Shown here piece after piece: positions 1 to 10,489 of a stretch of DNA of 64,000 nt. Every line of letters starts with the position of its first letter. Position 1 is the first letter of the stretch. The notes below the pieces were generated by a model. The model was not told where the DNA came from. It did no database searches and worked only from the letters and a program-made list of their open reading frames with translations. The position numbers were made by a program, and so were the translations under genes. Location: NCBI GenBank assembly GCA_963580285.1, contig OY757013.1, positions 135,343,027 to 135,407,026 on the forward strand, given 5' to 3'. Source of the DNA: Lucinisca nassula. Lineage: Eukaryota > Mollusca > Bivalvia > Lucinida > Lucinidae.

Positions 1-288
1 TCGGATGCGCGTCTGACTGGTGATCAGGAGGTCGCGGGTTCGACTCCCGCCGGGGTCGGCAACATTCTTTCGTGGAGATTGATCATGAAATCTTTTCTAC
101 GGTCATTCTCTCCCTTCCGCTGATTCAAGAAGGGCAGTTGTCAGTTTCTGGCGAAAGAATGGGCACTGTATAGGTTAACCGCTTACGTATAAGCTTGCCC
201 AGGAAAGTGTTGATAGGTAAATTGACCGGCTCAAAAATGACCTAAATAGTGTTGACTGGGCCGTTAAACTCCAATACAAACAAACCAC
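1..288 (+). mobile_element. SINE-A (tRNA-derived SINE), 5' end cut by window
   Basis: The window opens about 20 bases inside the tRNA-like head of the same SINE that is intact at 55658-55965. A pol III B box (GGGTTCGACTCCC) lies near base 40. The body ends with the conserved GGCCGTTAAAC tail and a short CAAA tail near 285. The long reading frame in it is accidental. Confidence 0.85.
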
Positions 289-1197
289 AATCAGGCATTC
301 TAGTAACCTAATAAAGGTGGTCGAATAACTGCACCCTATAATACCTATACACCTTCTACTGACCAAAAAAAGTCAAGTCTATCTATCTATCTGCCAATAC
401 TTCTTAACCTCCGAGGAGGACTTTCAGAAGAGGTTCCAATATCCCAAGTACTTAAGGGGGTCATTTGAAATAAAAGATAGCAGAAGAAATGAGTTTGTAC
501 AGTGCGAGGAGAGTGTTAATCTATAGTTAAAAGTCAAAACAGAGGCCAGTGACTAGGGGAACACATGCACCACCCGGCACACAGCATCACTATACTGTGC
601 CAGGGTGGGGAGCATGACTATTTGGCGGGGTAGAGCATTCCAGTGAAAAATGGTTCTGGGGAAGTGACCGTTTATAGACCGGACCTACTTTTCAGGTCCC
701 TATTTTACAAGAATAAACAATAACATGCAACCTTTCATACAAGGGAAAACAACGAAACTGCAAGGTGAAATCTTTGCAATATTTATTTAAACAGATTTTC
801 AGAAATTTCAGCTTAACACTTACCTTCTCGTTTTTTGTTTTTTTTTTTCTGGTTTGAATGGCCCACTGGAATAACTGCCCACTGCTACTGCCGTTGCGTC
901 TTAACATCGAAACTATTTTTTAAAGCTATAATAAACTATTTATTTGCAGATTTCCATACAGAAAGAAAAGCGCTGAGAAACTTTTATTCGAGCGTCTGTG
1001 TTGTTTCCTATGTCTTTGTGCCGCGGTGACGTCAGAAACTTTGCACTCGCTAAAGTATAGTATGTGTGCGCGCCATTGCACTGAATATCGTTTAACATGT
1101 CACACTGACTGCTGTCTTTTTTGCTTACATTTGCTAAATTATTGCAAAACCCATTGATTGTTTTGAATTGCGGTATAAACTAAATACATGGATAGTG
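289..1197. other. Stretch with no recognised feature
   Basis: No coding exon, SINE or MITE was recognised. There is a short TCTA run near 380 and a T run near 838. It could hold the missing first exon of the gene starting at 1925, but nothing in it reads as a signal-peptide exon. Confidence 0.4.
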
Positions 1198-1290
1198 TAT
1201 TTAATAATAAAATATTACCGGTTCGCCCCGACAATTTTTTAGGCTCGCTCCTATAAAATTGTCTAAGGCTCACCGATTATATTTTATTAT
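1198..1290. repeat. Short hairpin element with TAATAATAAAATAT arms
   Basis: The outer 20 or so bases are a near-perfect inverted repeat, and inner words (CGACAATTTT / AAAATTGTC) also pair. It abuts the T6 element directly. Confidence 0.5.
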
Positions 1291-1292
1291 TA

Positions 1293-1763
1293 CAGTAAAG
1301 CCTCCACTAATGGTCACCTCTGTTTAGCAGCCACCTCTCTTCAGCAGCCACAATAATTCCCCCCTATAACATTTTACTATATATTAAACCTCTTCTCAGC
1401 AGCCACCTCTCTTCTCCAGCCAGCAGCCACAAATCGGATGTAAAAATAGGAATTTCTCTTCTGGCGTATTTATTTTTTTCAAAATTTATTTTTCTCCAAA
1501 CTACCATTGTGATATATGCATAAATACAATATCAGCATGTGAAAAGAAACATAAATGATGGAGAGGTGTCGGATGACACCTCTCCATCATTTATTTTTCT
1601 TTTAGTACATCCATACTGAGCTGTCTTCAATAATCACTATTTTTTGTCTGTCGATAAAAAGACATACATCATCACAGACATTTCCCTCTGTTGAACAGCC
1701 ACCTCCATTAAACAGCCAGTTTTGGAGTTTCCCAAGGATGGCTGTTTAATGGAGGTTAAACTG
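1293..1763. mobile_element. T6 MITE, TA target duplication
   Basis: Ends are CAGTAAAGCCTCCA and its inverted partner TGGAGGTTAAACTG, each flanked by TA. Internal sub-repeats of CAGCCACCTCT sit near both ends. A near-perfect hairpin of about 20 bp arms (ATGATGGAGAGGTGTC) is centred near 1572. The TA duplication suggests the Tc1/mariner or a related superfamily; no transposase is present. Confidence 0.7.
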
Positions 1764-1924
1764 TAAATACACTAACAATGTATTTATTATATACACTGTT
1801 TGTTTAAAAAAGTGAAAGTTAGGGGTAACATGAAACAGGTTAAATCTTAGTCCAGCACTATTTTCCACGCCTACTCTCAGAGACAGTCGACCCAACAGTA
1901 CTCTGTGATTTGATTGAATTACAG

Positions 1925-2205
1925 AATGGTTATCTGACTATCATCATCCTAATAGCTGTACAGTCCAAACACGCATGGGCTCAAGGGAGTGCGACTGCCA
2001 TTGCGGACAACTTGCCAGACAAGGCATTCACAGGCAGCATTGATGACATGTCTGCTGCACAGGAGCGACTCCTGGCCTCGCATAATTGTTCTAGACCGTT
2101 TGATCCAGTAGATCACAAAGCATGTGGTAAGCTTCCTCCCTGGGTGACTCAGGACAACCGCGTTCATTCATTACGTGCTGTCGGAGACGACGACGAGTTT
2201 CAATG
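1925..2205 (+). CDS. Unrecognised secreted Cys/Trp-rich protein, exon a (signal-peptide end)
   Basis: Internal exon of the one gene in this window. The 3' splice site AATTACAG precedes 1925 and the 5' splice site is GTACGTAAG at 2206. The frame is open for 93 codons plus two bases (phase 2). A later GTAAGT at 2210 would give phase 0 and a stop codon in the next exon, so 2205 is chosen. The translation begins with a hydrophobic run (YLTIIILIAVQ) followed by AWAQGS, which looks like the core and cleavage region of a signal peptide whose Met lies in an upstream exon. The rest is polar, with two Cys (SHNC, HKAC) and an acidic GDDDEFQW end. No known family was recognised. Secretion is inference from the hydrophobic start. 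A SINE-B sits about 14 bp past the splice site. Confidence 0.65.
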
Positions 2206-2219
2206 GTACGTAAGTTTTG

Positions 2220-2511
2220 TTTTGCTTGTCTGTTTGATTTGAGGTTTAACGTCCCCGTCAACATTGTAAAGGTCATTTTGGAGGCGTTGCTTCCAATTCT
2301 GTGGGACTTTTATCCGACATTGAGATGTAATGACATCTCAAGCCCTGTCGTCCAATAAAACCAATAGGGTTTATACGCATGGACACTCGAATCGCTTTGC
2401 CTGGGCAGGGTAAGATCCTCTAAGCGGTTTAACAGTACTCTTGTGCGGGTCGGTTTCAGCTCTGCGTGGAAGCATCATGCAGCCCATCTATTTCTTCAAG
2501 CCCCGATGGGT
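2220..2511 (-). mobile_element. SINE-B, minus strand
   Basis: First full copy of the commonest repeat here (19 copies or pieces). On its own strand it starts near CCCATCGGGGCTTGAAG, has a middle block CTGGTAAACCGCTTAGAGG, and ends in TGTTGACGGGGACGTTAAAC plus a CAAA-type tail. No tRNA A or B box is visible. TTTTGT occurs on both sides and may be the target duplication. Confidence 0.8.
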
Positions 2512-2730
2512 TTTGTATCATGTGACCTTGACTTCATGTTTCGTTGTTGTTCACCGATATCAACTTGATATTTTTGCTTGTATATTTACGGCCCAGAGAA
2601 CACCCTTTAGGTCATAACCACACTTTCCGGTTAATTATTGAAGGGACAGATTATATCGCCAGTAATTGCCATCCTTGAATCAGCAGAAGAGACTAGTGGC
2701 TGCAGAAATTATTTAATGATCAACTCCACA
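2512..2730. other. Intronic stretch, nothing recognised
   Basis: Unique-looking AT-rich sequence between SINE-B and HpB. Confidence 0.4.
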
Positions 2731-3031
2731 CATTACGTGAACAAGTCCGTGAAATAATGCCCCCCCCCCCCCCTCCACACTAAACCCCACTTTATATAGA
2801 GAAAACTTGGGTTTAGGGTGCTAAAATCATTTTCCTTATTTCTGCTCCAAGACATAGGTTGTGGGTACGTGTTAGAACCGCCTCATTTAGGCGGTTCTAA
2901 CGAGCCCCCAAAACCCATGTTCGGAGTATAAATAATAAAAAAAAAAAAAAATCACAAATTTTCATCAGAGAAAAATACCTTTTTTTGAGGTGTAAAAATG
3001 CACTATATCACACGGATGTGTTATCGTAGTG
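2731..3031 (+). mobile_element. HpB hairpin MITE
   Basis: HpB is the sister of HpA. It starts CATTACGTGAACAAGTCCGT, then has a small hairpin (AACCCCACTTT / AAAACTTGGGTTT), a long central hairpin centred on GAACCGCCTC/GAGGCGGTTC, and ends GTGTTATCGTAGTG. This copy has a poly-C run at 2760 and an A run near 2940. The same base (A) flanks both ends. Confidence 0.8.
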
Positions 3032-3206
3032 AAACGAATATGGACGATACAAGCTGGTATTGAAACATTCCCGCGTGATTTCTAGTCAGACACTGACTTG
3101 AATACAAATAAAGCAAATATAAGCCGGGGCACAGCATTTGTGCGCCCAGCGATGAATCGGATCAGCCAACATATCCATATAGTCTACCCAGAGACTTCTC
3201 TTGCTA

Positions 3207-3589
3207 CAGAGGACCCTCGTTACAACGACAGTATTTGTTCCCTATTATTATGCCGTTATAAAGAATTTGCCGTTATAAAGAATCCCAGTTAGGAGTATGA
3301 TAGGTAATGAAAGGCCTTTTCCCCATTATTACTCCAAGAAACAAATGTTATAGACATTTGTTAGAATCGCCTCAGTGAGGCGATTCTAACAAATGTCTTT
3401 AACATTTGTTTCTTGGAGTACTAACCCTTTCATGACTATGGACACGATTTGTGCATTTCCAATCCGAGCGAAACCCACGCCGCTCGGAACCGAGTGAGTG
3501 AGTGTTTAGATAAGTAGTCATTACATTCAAATTGCCGATATAACGAGTTTTGCCGTTATAACGAATGTCGGTATAAAGAGGGTTGACTG
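3207..3589. mobile_element. T4 MITE with GGCGATTC hairpin, TA target duplication
   Basis: Ends CAGAGGACCCTCGTTA and TAAAGAGGGTTGACTG form an imperfect inverted repeat flanked by TA. TGCCGTTATAA-type words repeat near both ends. The centre is a long hairpin with core GAATCGCCTC/GAGGCGATTC and AACAAATGT arms, close in word and layout to the HpA/HpB core. Confidence 0.7.
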
Positions 3590-3684
3590 TACATGAAAGA
3601 GCACTGGGTCCTTAGCCATCCTTGTAGCGCACATTGAAGACTCTGGTCAGACTGCACGGATGCGCAGGCTGATCTGTGTCATCG

Positions 3685-3954
3685 AACGGGCCTCCGTGGC
3701 CTAGTGGTTAAGAGCGCTGACTCTTGATCATTAGGTCTCTCACCGCTGTGGTTCGAGCCTCGCTCGGGTCATATTTTAGACGCCAAGTTCTGCAACGGAA
3801 GGTCTGGTGTTTTTTCTCCGGGTACTCCGATTTTCGCCCACCTCTGATAAACGATCGGCTCGATATGAGTGAAATAATCTTGAAAGGGCCGTTAAACCAA
3901 CCCCCCCCCCCCCTAAAAAAAAAAAAAAAATAAATAAATAAATAAATAAAATAA
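3685..3954 (+). mobile_element. SINE-C (tRNA-derived) with 13 bp target duplication
   Basis: tRNA-like head CCTCCGTGGCCTAGTGGTTA (A box) and GGTTCGAGCCT (B box). The 3' part ends GGGCCGTTAAACC, then a C run, an A run and TAAA repeats. ATCTGTGTCATCG occurs at 3672-3684 and again at 3955-3967 as a perfect target duplication inside the W element. An inverted second copy is at 50964-51154. Confidence 0.9.
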
Positions 3955-4018
3955 ATCTGTGTCATCGTCAGGCGCACGTGTCTTATTGTAGGTTTTGTGG
4001 TTCGCTGGCTCATATACG

Positions 4019-4290
4019 TAACATATACTAATTCGATAAAAAGGGCCGGTAACGAGGATGGTCAATACGTGATGCCACAGAAATACACATATCCTACATA
4101 AAATCAAGAACTCGGGGAATTGGGAGAAAATAGGTTAAGCATAGCGGAGACCCCTATTATGTTACGGTGTGAGATATGTGAGACCCCCACCGCCAATCCC
4201 CCCCCCCCCCACCCACACACACTCACGGGCTTTCCCTGGGCGGTTTTGAACAGGTAAGATTCAGCTTAACAGAGTACAGTATATTTGTCA
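4019..4290. other. Stretch with poly-C/CA run, nothing else recognised
   Basis: A C run and CA repeats near 4200; bases 4230-4290 may be a decayed SINE-B piece. Confidence 0.3.
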
Positions 4291-4793
4291 ACACTACGTT
4301 GTTTCCAATTTTGTGGGGACTTTTACCCGACATTGAGATGAAATGACATCTCAAGCCCTGCCGATCGGGTTTATAAGCATGGACGGTCCGACTCGCACGG
4401 CTTTGCCTGGGCAGGCTTTGATCCCATCACGAAAACACGCCTTTATAATTTTAACCCCCCTATAACCCCACTCTTATATAGTAAAACTGGGGTTCGCAGG
4501 GGTATACATTATTTTTCTTATTTCTTCTCAAAAAAATAGATTGTGGGTACTCGTTAGAACCGCCTCGTCGAGGCGGTTCTAACGAGTACCTACAATCTAC
4601 GTTTTGAGCAGAAATAAGAAAAATATCAGAATTTTTTATCTGACAATTTTCATTTGTGAGTGGTTAAATTTTCAGTATATTTGAATAGGCGTGTTTTCTT
4701 AATGCTCTGAGCGGTTTACTAGTACTCGGGTGCTGTCGGTTTCAGCTCATGCAGTCCATCTATTTCTTTAAGCCCCGATGGGTGGGGGCCGAG
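4291..4793 (-). mobile_element. SINE-B, minus, split by HpA
   Basis: The two parts (4291-4424 and 4705-4793) read continuously across CCTGGGCAGGCTT...AAGCGGTTTACCAG once HpA is removed. The 3' CAAA tail is missing. Confidence 0.8.
4425..4704 (+). mobile_element. HpA hairpin MITE (reference copy) inside SINE-B
   Basis: HpA has inverted ends CATCACGAAAACACGCCTAT and the complement of CATTACGAAAACACGCC. Inside are a small left hairpin (AACCCCAC...GTGGGGTT type) and a central hairpin whose arms reach about 55 bp, from TTCTTATTTCTGCTC through GTACTCGTTAGAACCGCCTC. No transposase frame. Comparison with intact SINE-B shows only one duplicated flank base (C) at this insertion. Confidence 0.85.
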
Positions 4794-4813
4794 ATTCGCA
4801 GGTTAGCCAGCAT

Positions 4814-5093
4814 CTATTACGATAACCCATCCGTGAGATATAGTACATTTTTCAAACCTCAAAAACGGCAATTTTCTGATGAAATTTTGTGATATTTTTC
4901 TTATTTATACCCCAAATATAGGATTTGGGTGCTCGTTAGAACCGCCTCATTCTGGCGGTTCTAACGAGTACCAACAACCTATGTCTTGGAGCAGAAATAA
5001 GGAAAATAATGTTTACCCCCGTAAATCCTATTTTTTATCTATATAAAGTGGGGTTTAGGGAGGTCTTCATATCACGGACTTGTTCCCCTGATG
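4814..5093 (-). mobile_element. HpB, minus strand
   Basis: Reverse copy with the GAACCGCCTC hairpin near 4940 and the ACTTGTTCCCCTGATG end at 5093. Confidence 0.75.
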
Positions 5094-5439
5094 CTTTCTT
5101 GATAATAGTTTTCATCAAGACACAGCTGGTTTCGGTTGAATAAGTTACATGTCCTGAACGTGTAGGCCCCTAACCATTTCCCTGTCATCATTGTTCAAAA
5201 GCAGAATGAAAAACGGAAAGGAAATACTTTGCTGTTAGAGGAATGAAAATCTTTCCTATAAGGGTGCAGTCCACAGTTGTTTTGTCCTTTTCGACATGGG
5301 TGGGACGTCGCACAAATGAAACGCAAACACGCTAATTATAACAGTGCACATCCAAATAGGTACTTGTGACATATCAACAAAATGCTAACATTGCAAATAA
5401 CATTTTATTTATTATTTAATTATTTATAACCCTCATCCT
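5094..5439. other. Intronic stretch, nothing recognised
   Basis: No repeat family or exon recognised. Confidence 0.3.
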
Positions 5440-5571
5440 AACCCTAAACCCTAAACCTAACCCCTGGCAGATTGTTCCGCCATTTTTCAAAGGGAGACAA
5501 CTTTGGGACTTCCTGTTCGCTTTTCTATGTATAAGCCCTGTCCCACTGAAAAAGGGGGTCTACTCATAAAG

Positions 5572-5873
5572 GACGGCCCGCCCATCGGGGCTTGAAAAAA
5601 TATATGGCTGCATGATGCTTCCACGCATAGCTGAAACCGACTGCACGTTGGTACTGGTAAACAGCTTAGAGGGTCTAAGCCTGTCCAGGAAAAGTGGTGC
5701 GAGTCGGACCGTCCATGTATATAAACATAATTGGTTTCATTGGGAGGCAGGACTTGAGATGTCATGTCATCTCAGTGTCGGGTAAAAGTACCACCAAATT
5801 GAAAGCAACGTCTCCAAAATAACCTGTAAAGTGTTGGCGGGAGCGTTAAACCTTAAATCAAACAAAAACAAAC
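5572..5873 (+). mobile_element. SINE-B, plus, with about 12 bp target duplication
   Basis: Head CGGCCCGCCCATCGGGGC and AACAAACAAA-type tail. ACTCATAAAGGA before it and ACTCTTAAAGGA after it form a duplication with one mismatch. Confidence 0.85.
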
Positions 5874-5926
5874 AAACTCTTAAAGGAAAGAATTTGCGCC
5901 TCAGGAGCAAATTCTTTCCTTTAAGA

Positions 5927-6205
5927 CATCACGAAAACACCCCTATATAATTTTGACCCCCTTGAACCCCACTTTTATATAGAAAAACTGGGGTTTCCGG
6001 GGGTATACCTTATTTTTCTTATTTCTGCTCTAAAATATAGGTTGTGGGTACACGTAAGAACCGCCTCGATGAGGCGGTTCTAACGAGTGCCCACAATCTA
6101 TATTATGAGCAGAAAAAAGCAAAATGTAACAATTTTCATCATAAAATTTTCATTATTTCGGCGATAAAGGTGGCAATGTATTTGTATAGGCGTGTTTGCG
6201 TAATG
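5927..6205 (+). mobile_element. HpA, plus
   Basis: Full-length, with intact GAACCGCCTCGATGAGGCGGTT centre apart from one arm change. Inserted in R5. Confidence 0.85.
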
Positions 6206-6330
6206 GTTGACCCCTATTGACATGGGAGACGAAAATACTTTTGCCTGAAGGAGTTGCCTCCCCTAAAGGTGTATCCATTCCCCTTAACGATCATAAAACT
6301 AACTGCAATACATGAAAATATGATTTCGTA

Positions 6331-6543
6331 TTAACCCTTGTCCTGCTGAATATTCATATATGCCACACCCACTACCGATTTTCAACCAATCAGATTATTT
6401 AATGCACATTATTGCAACAAATTCACAATCTGAATGGCAAACAATGTAGATCCTGATCAGATGGCTTCGTCAGAAGCCATCTGATCTGGATCTTCATTGT
6501 TTGGAAAATAATGCAGATCCGGGCTCAGCAGGACAAGGGTTAA
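6331..6543. mobile_element. H2 piggyBac-like MITE, TTAA ends
   Basis: Perfect 19 bp inverted ends TTAACCCTTGTCCTGCTGA. The first four bases can be a TTAA target duplication, leaving CCCTTGTC ends as in piggyBac-type MITEs. The centre is a hairpin GATCAGATGGCTTC/GAAGCCATCTGATC. Copies at 27296-27600 and 58063-58297. Confidence 0.75.
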
Positions 6544-6589
6544 TGAAAACAATGCCCAACCCACCTCCAAAAAAGGCCTCTCTGTGGTT

Positions 6590-6965
6590 GTTTGATTTAT
6601 TTGTTCACGTAGATTTTGCACTGATGAGTTAAGAGGCCTTCATGCGGACTGAACACTGAAATTCGTTTCACTGACCATTCCAAGGCGGTCCTTCTGTCGC
6701 GGTTTATGTTTGTTATGGTTTGTCTTTGAGTGTGTGTATCGCTTATATTATTCTGCTTTGGATAACCAATTGGCCATTGTGTGGGAAAGTAATTTTATCA
6801 TTTTGGCTTTCCGCTATTGATGTTTCCATTAGGGTCTAGTTATTTCATTCTTTTGCTTCTTTCCCTTTGGTGTCTCTGTTTGGAGCTGTGGGTCAATTTT
6901 ATCGATCCCCGATCATTGTCTTCTCTTCTACTTTTCAAGAGTTGGGCATGTACTCCCAGCTGGAA
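6590..6965 (+). repeat. R1 repeat, 5' truncated
   Basis: Shares long blocks with 13083-13610 (TGCACTGATGAGTTA, GGCCTTCATGCGGACTGAAC, CTTTCCCTTTGGTGTCT). Function unknown; short frames in it are not conserved. Confidence 0.6.
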
Positions 6966-7190
6966 CAGTTGATAATTTGATATAGCGCCTACATAATATA
7001 TAGTATAGTGAGGCCTCAAGATTGTTTTCCATATTTACAATAACTGACAAGCCAAAATGTCCAGCAACAAGTATTGACAGAACAGTTTTCTAGCGCTAAC
7101 CCAAAATATTTACATTTTTGCCCAGGTTCAGTCTGTGAAACTGTGGAATGCACCCTTTAAGGAAAATCCAATCTTGTCTTTATAAAATAA

Positions 7191-7469
7191 CATCACGCAA
7201 ACACGCCTATATAGTTTTGACCTCTTGAACCCAACTTTTATATAGTAAAACTGGTGTTTACAGGGGTAAACTATATTTTTCTTATTTCTGCTCTGAAATA
7301 TAGATTGTGGGTACTCGTTAGAACCGCCTCAATGGGGCAATTCTAACGTGTACCCACAATCTATATTTTGAGCAGAATAAACAAAAATATCACAATTTGT
7401 CATCATAAATTTTTCATTTTTACGGTGGTAAACTTTACAGGGTATTTGTATAGGCATGTTTTAGTAATG
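7191..7469 (+). mobile_element. HpA, plus
   Basis: Full-length. The right half of the central hairpin has decayed (GGGGCAATTC), so the stem is weakened. Confidence 0.8.
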
Positions 7470-7671
7470 AATGAGACATTGCTGAGCCAGCTAGATGATG
7501 ATAAAAAGCGCCGCCCCCACCCCCCCCCCCCCCCCCCCCCTTCGCCGCCACCGTTAGTTTTCGAGATCAGGCTGTGCGGTTTAATGACTGTTTGTGCCGA
7601 GCCTAGTTCAGTATGGCAAGTGCATGTAAGAATCCGAACCGTCTTAAACTCGGCATTTCAGTGTTCAAAAC

Positions 7672-8186
7672 ACAAACACCCATTCAGTTATACAGGCAAC
7701 TCAACATGGGACACTTGCAAACAGATGCCTGATCAGGGCCTCGACTGTTTGTAAAACCTTCAGCCGATTTCAATGAATCTGTATAATCAACTGAACCTGA
7801 AACCCCTAAATTTAAAAATAGACTCAGGCAAACAGGGTTGAAGACTCCATTTGGTTTGTTTGTTTGCTTGTTTGTTTGATTTGAGGTTTAACGTCCCCGT
7901 CAACAGATCATTTTGGAGACGTTACTTCAAATTTTGTGGAACTTTTACCCGACATTGAGATGAAATGACATCTCAAGCACTGTCGCCCAATGAAACCAAT
8001 ATGGTTTATAATCAAGGACGGTCCTACTCGCACCGCATTGCCTGGGCAGGCTTAGATCCTCTAAGCGGTTTACCAGTACTCGTGTGGGGTCGGTTTCAGC
8101 TCTGCGTGAAAGCATCATGCAGCCCATCTATTTCTTCAAGCCCCGATGGGCGGGGGCCGAGATTCCATTTGGTACAAACTGGGTTA
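7672..8186 (+). mobile_element. H1 MITE, split by SINE-B
   Basis: Left part 7672-7855 and right part 8174-8186 match the H1 copy at 8245-8473 once SINE-B is removed. Contains a decayed GCCTGATCAGGGCC remnant of the central hairpin. The C/T run at 7520-7545 lies just outside. Confidence 0.6.
7856..8159 (-). mobile_element. SINE-B, minus, 14 bp target duplication
   Basis: Full copy with long TTTG tail. AGACTCCATTTGGT (7842-7855) and AGATTCCATTTGGT (8160-8173) are the duplication with one mismatch. Confidence 0.9.
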
Positions 8187-8244
8187 AACAGTTTAATAAA
8201 AAATTCACCTGCGTTACCCACCGAAAAATGAAACTCTGGAAGCA

Positions 8245-8473
8245 TTTACCCATTCAGTACCAGAGACCCCTAAAGGGGTACCTTGGCAAACAGTACAGGC
8301 CCAGATCAGACGCCGCAGAACGCGGCGTCTGATCAGGGCTTACACTTTTTTCAAAAAGTTCAGCCATTTTCCGAATAAAGTATGAAGAAAACACAACCTG
8401 ACACCCCTAAATTTCGAAATGAACTCCTGCCATATATAAGGTGGAAGATTCCATTTGGTACAAAAAGGGTTAA
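8245..8473 (+). mobile_element. H1 MITE, plus
   Basis: Ends TTTACCCATTCAGTACC and GGTACAAAAAGGGTTAA. The perfect central hairpin GATCAGACGCCGC/GCGGCGTCTGATC has a short loop. Other copies: 7672, 9028 (inverted) and 60303. Confidence 0.7.
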
Positions 8474-8583
8474 AGTAACACACAAATATGCAAACTAAGC
8501 GTCGAGAAAAATCTAGAACTTTGTCACGTGCTGGCAACAACCAGGACTCCAGTCCACTCACTGCAATTGACAATCAAAAAGCC

Positions 8584-8736
<153 letters not shown>

Positions 8737-8756
8737 GAGATGGATGCCAGTCGTAA

Positions 8757-9020
8757 AGTAGATTCAAATCACGAGTGCTGGCCGACAAACTGTGATATAT
8801 TAAATAAATATATACAAAAAAAAAAAAAAACAAACAACAACAACAACAACAACAAAAACACACACACACACACACACACTGGAGCTGATCTATGTCGATT
8901 CTAATACAGGTACACTTAATTCGGCACCCTTCAAATTACCCCGAAGAAATCCCGCGAAAACTGGGACACATGCATTTAAGTTTTTGATACGAGAAAATGC
9001 TGCGTTACAATAGTAGGAGC
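8757..9020. repeat. R3 repeat, decayed copy with A and CA runs
   Basis: Shares ATCACGAG, GACAAACTGTGAT, GAGCTGATCTAT.TCGATTCTAA and GAAATCCCGC with the better copies at 23995-24435 and 61612-61910. Confidence 0.5.
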
Positions 9021-9027
9021 GACGCCA

Positions 9028-9252
9028 TTAACCATGTACCAAATGGAATCTTCCTCCTTATATATAGCAGGAGTCCGTTTCAAAATTTAGGGGTGTCGGG
9101 TTGTGTTTTCTTCAAAATTAATTTGGAGAATGGCTTACCTTTTTGCAAAACCGTGTACGCTCTGATCAGATGCCGCGTTCTGCGGCGTCTGATCTGGGCC
9201 TACACTGTTTGCCAAGTACCCGTTTTGGGATTTCCGGTACAAAATGGGTTAA
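9028..9252 (-). mobile_element. H1 MITE, minus, TTAA ends
   Basis: TTAACCATGTACCAAAT and GGTACAAAATGGGTTAA ends, TTAA on both sides. Central hairpin GATCAGATGCCGC...GCGGCGTCTGATC. Confidence 0.7.
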
Positions 9253-9332
9253 ACGGAGGTGATTTGTTCTCTGTTATTTATTGCAGAATAAATCACAGTT
9301 CGATCCTTTCCATTATCTGTATAGGTGTGATT

Positions 9333-9631
9333 GTTTTGTTTAATTGTGTTTATTGGAGTTTAACGGCCCATTCAACACTATTTAGGTCATTTCTGAGCGG
9401 GTCAGTTCACCCGGGCAGGCTCATACGTAAGCTGTTAACCAGTACAGTGCACATGTTTTCGTCAGAAACTGACAACTGCCCTTCTTAATTCAGCGGAATG
9501 GAGAGAATGACCGTAGAAAAGATTTCATGATCAATCTCCACGAAAGAATGTTGCCGACCCCGGCAGGTATCGAACCCGCGTCCTCCTGATCACCAGTGAG
9601 GCGCGCATCCGACTGAGCTACCGAGCCCGGC
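9333..9631 (-). mobile_element. SINE-A, minus
   Basis: Near-full copy. On its strand it starts CCGGGCTCGGTAGCTCAGTC (A box), has B box GGTTCGATACC, and ends GGGCCGTTAAACTCCAATA. Confidence 0.85.
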
Positions 9632-9709
9632 AATATAGGTGTGCTGTGTTGGATTTTTCTTTTTTATGATTTTTATTACGCTCCCGAGTTATATTGGTAA
9701 TGTGTAAAC

Positions 9710-10305
9710 CATCACGAAAACACGCCTTTATTATTTGGACCCCCTTGAACCCCACTTGTATATGTGGTAAAACTTGGGTCTACAGGGGTAAACCATATTT
9801 TTCGTATTTCTGCTCTAAAATATAGATTGTTGGTACTCGTTAGAACCGCCTCGATGAGGCGGTTCTAACGTGTACCCACAATCTATATTTTGAGCAGAAA
9901 TAAGGAAAATATCATACTTTTTCGTCTAAAAATGCATTTTTTTCGCTGGTCGGCCCCCGCCCATAGGGGCTTTAAGAAAAATATGGGCTGCATGATGCTC
10001 TCACGCAGAGCTGAATCCGGCCCACACACTAGGACTGGTAAACCGCTTAGAGGATCTAAGCCTGTCAAGGAACCGCGGTGCGAGGCGGACCGTCCATGCT
10101 AATAAACCCTATTGGTTTCATTGGGCGACAGGGCTTGAGATGTCATTTCATCTCAATGTCGGGTAAAAGTCCCACAAAATTGGAAGCAACGTCTCCAAAA
10201 TGACCTTTACAGTGTTGACGGGGACGTTTAACCTCAAACCAAACAAAAAAAAAAAAATCGGTGGTAAAGTTCACAATGTGTTTGTATATGCGGGTTTTCG
10301 TAATG
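9710..10305 (+). mobile_element. HpA, plus, split by SINE-B
   Basis: Left part to 9950 with intact hairpin; the right end 10249-10305 resumes at GGTGGTAAAG. Base C flanks both ends. Confidence 0.85.
9951..10248 (+). mobile_element. SINE-B, plus, inside HpA
   Basis: Full head TCGGCCCCCGCCCATAGGGG and A-rich tail. TCGCTGG/TCGGTGG flanks may be the decayed target duplication. Confidence 0.8.
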
Positions 10306-10489
10306 CAGGCTGACTGCTCTGAAGGAAACGATCGAAGCTGCCAGAAAAGGAGACAGATCAGCCAGGGAAGTACTTACTAAAATGCCAGACAATTTTAAAA
10401 TAGCCGAACATATGACTCACGAAGAGTTAAGCCGAGATGCAGCGAGAGTAAACATTCCCGGAAACTTGCTTTGGTAAGAACAGGGAAAC

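Larger units (their letters stand above)
3119..4018 (+). mobile_element. W element, split by T4 and SINE-C
   Basis: Its parts (3119-3205, 3592-3684, 3968-4018) line up in order with the uninterrupted W copy at 37978-38213. Removing T4 (with one TA) and SINE-C (with one 13 bp duplication) restores the order. Core words are GCGCCCAGCGA and GCGCAGGCTGATCTG. Confidence 0.7.
5440..6330 (-). repeat. R5 repeat, split by SINE-B and HpA; telomere-like run at left
   Basis: Pieces 5470-5571, 5874-5926 and 6206-6290 match, inverted and in order, the R5 copy at 41560-41830 (words AAAGGGAGACAACTTT, GTCCCACTGAAAAAGGG, GTTGACCCCTATTGA). A 19 bp-arm palindrome (CTTAAAGGAAAGAATTTGC) lies at 5878-5925. Just left (5430-5463) are mixed CCCTAA/CCCTAAA units, too few to call a telomere. 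Confidence 0.55.

Noticed and set aside
1..60. A tRNA gene
   Set aside because: The tRNA-like sequence is the head of SINE-A, without a paired acceptor stem or CCA-proximal end, and recurs with the SINE body.
5430..5463. Interstitial telomere
   Set aside because: Only about four mixed CCCTAA/CCCTAAA units; too short.
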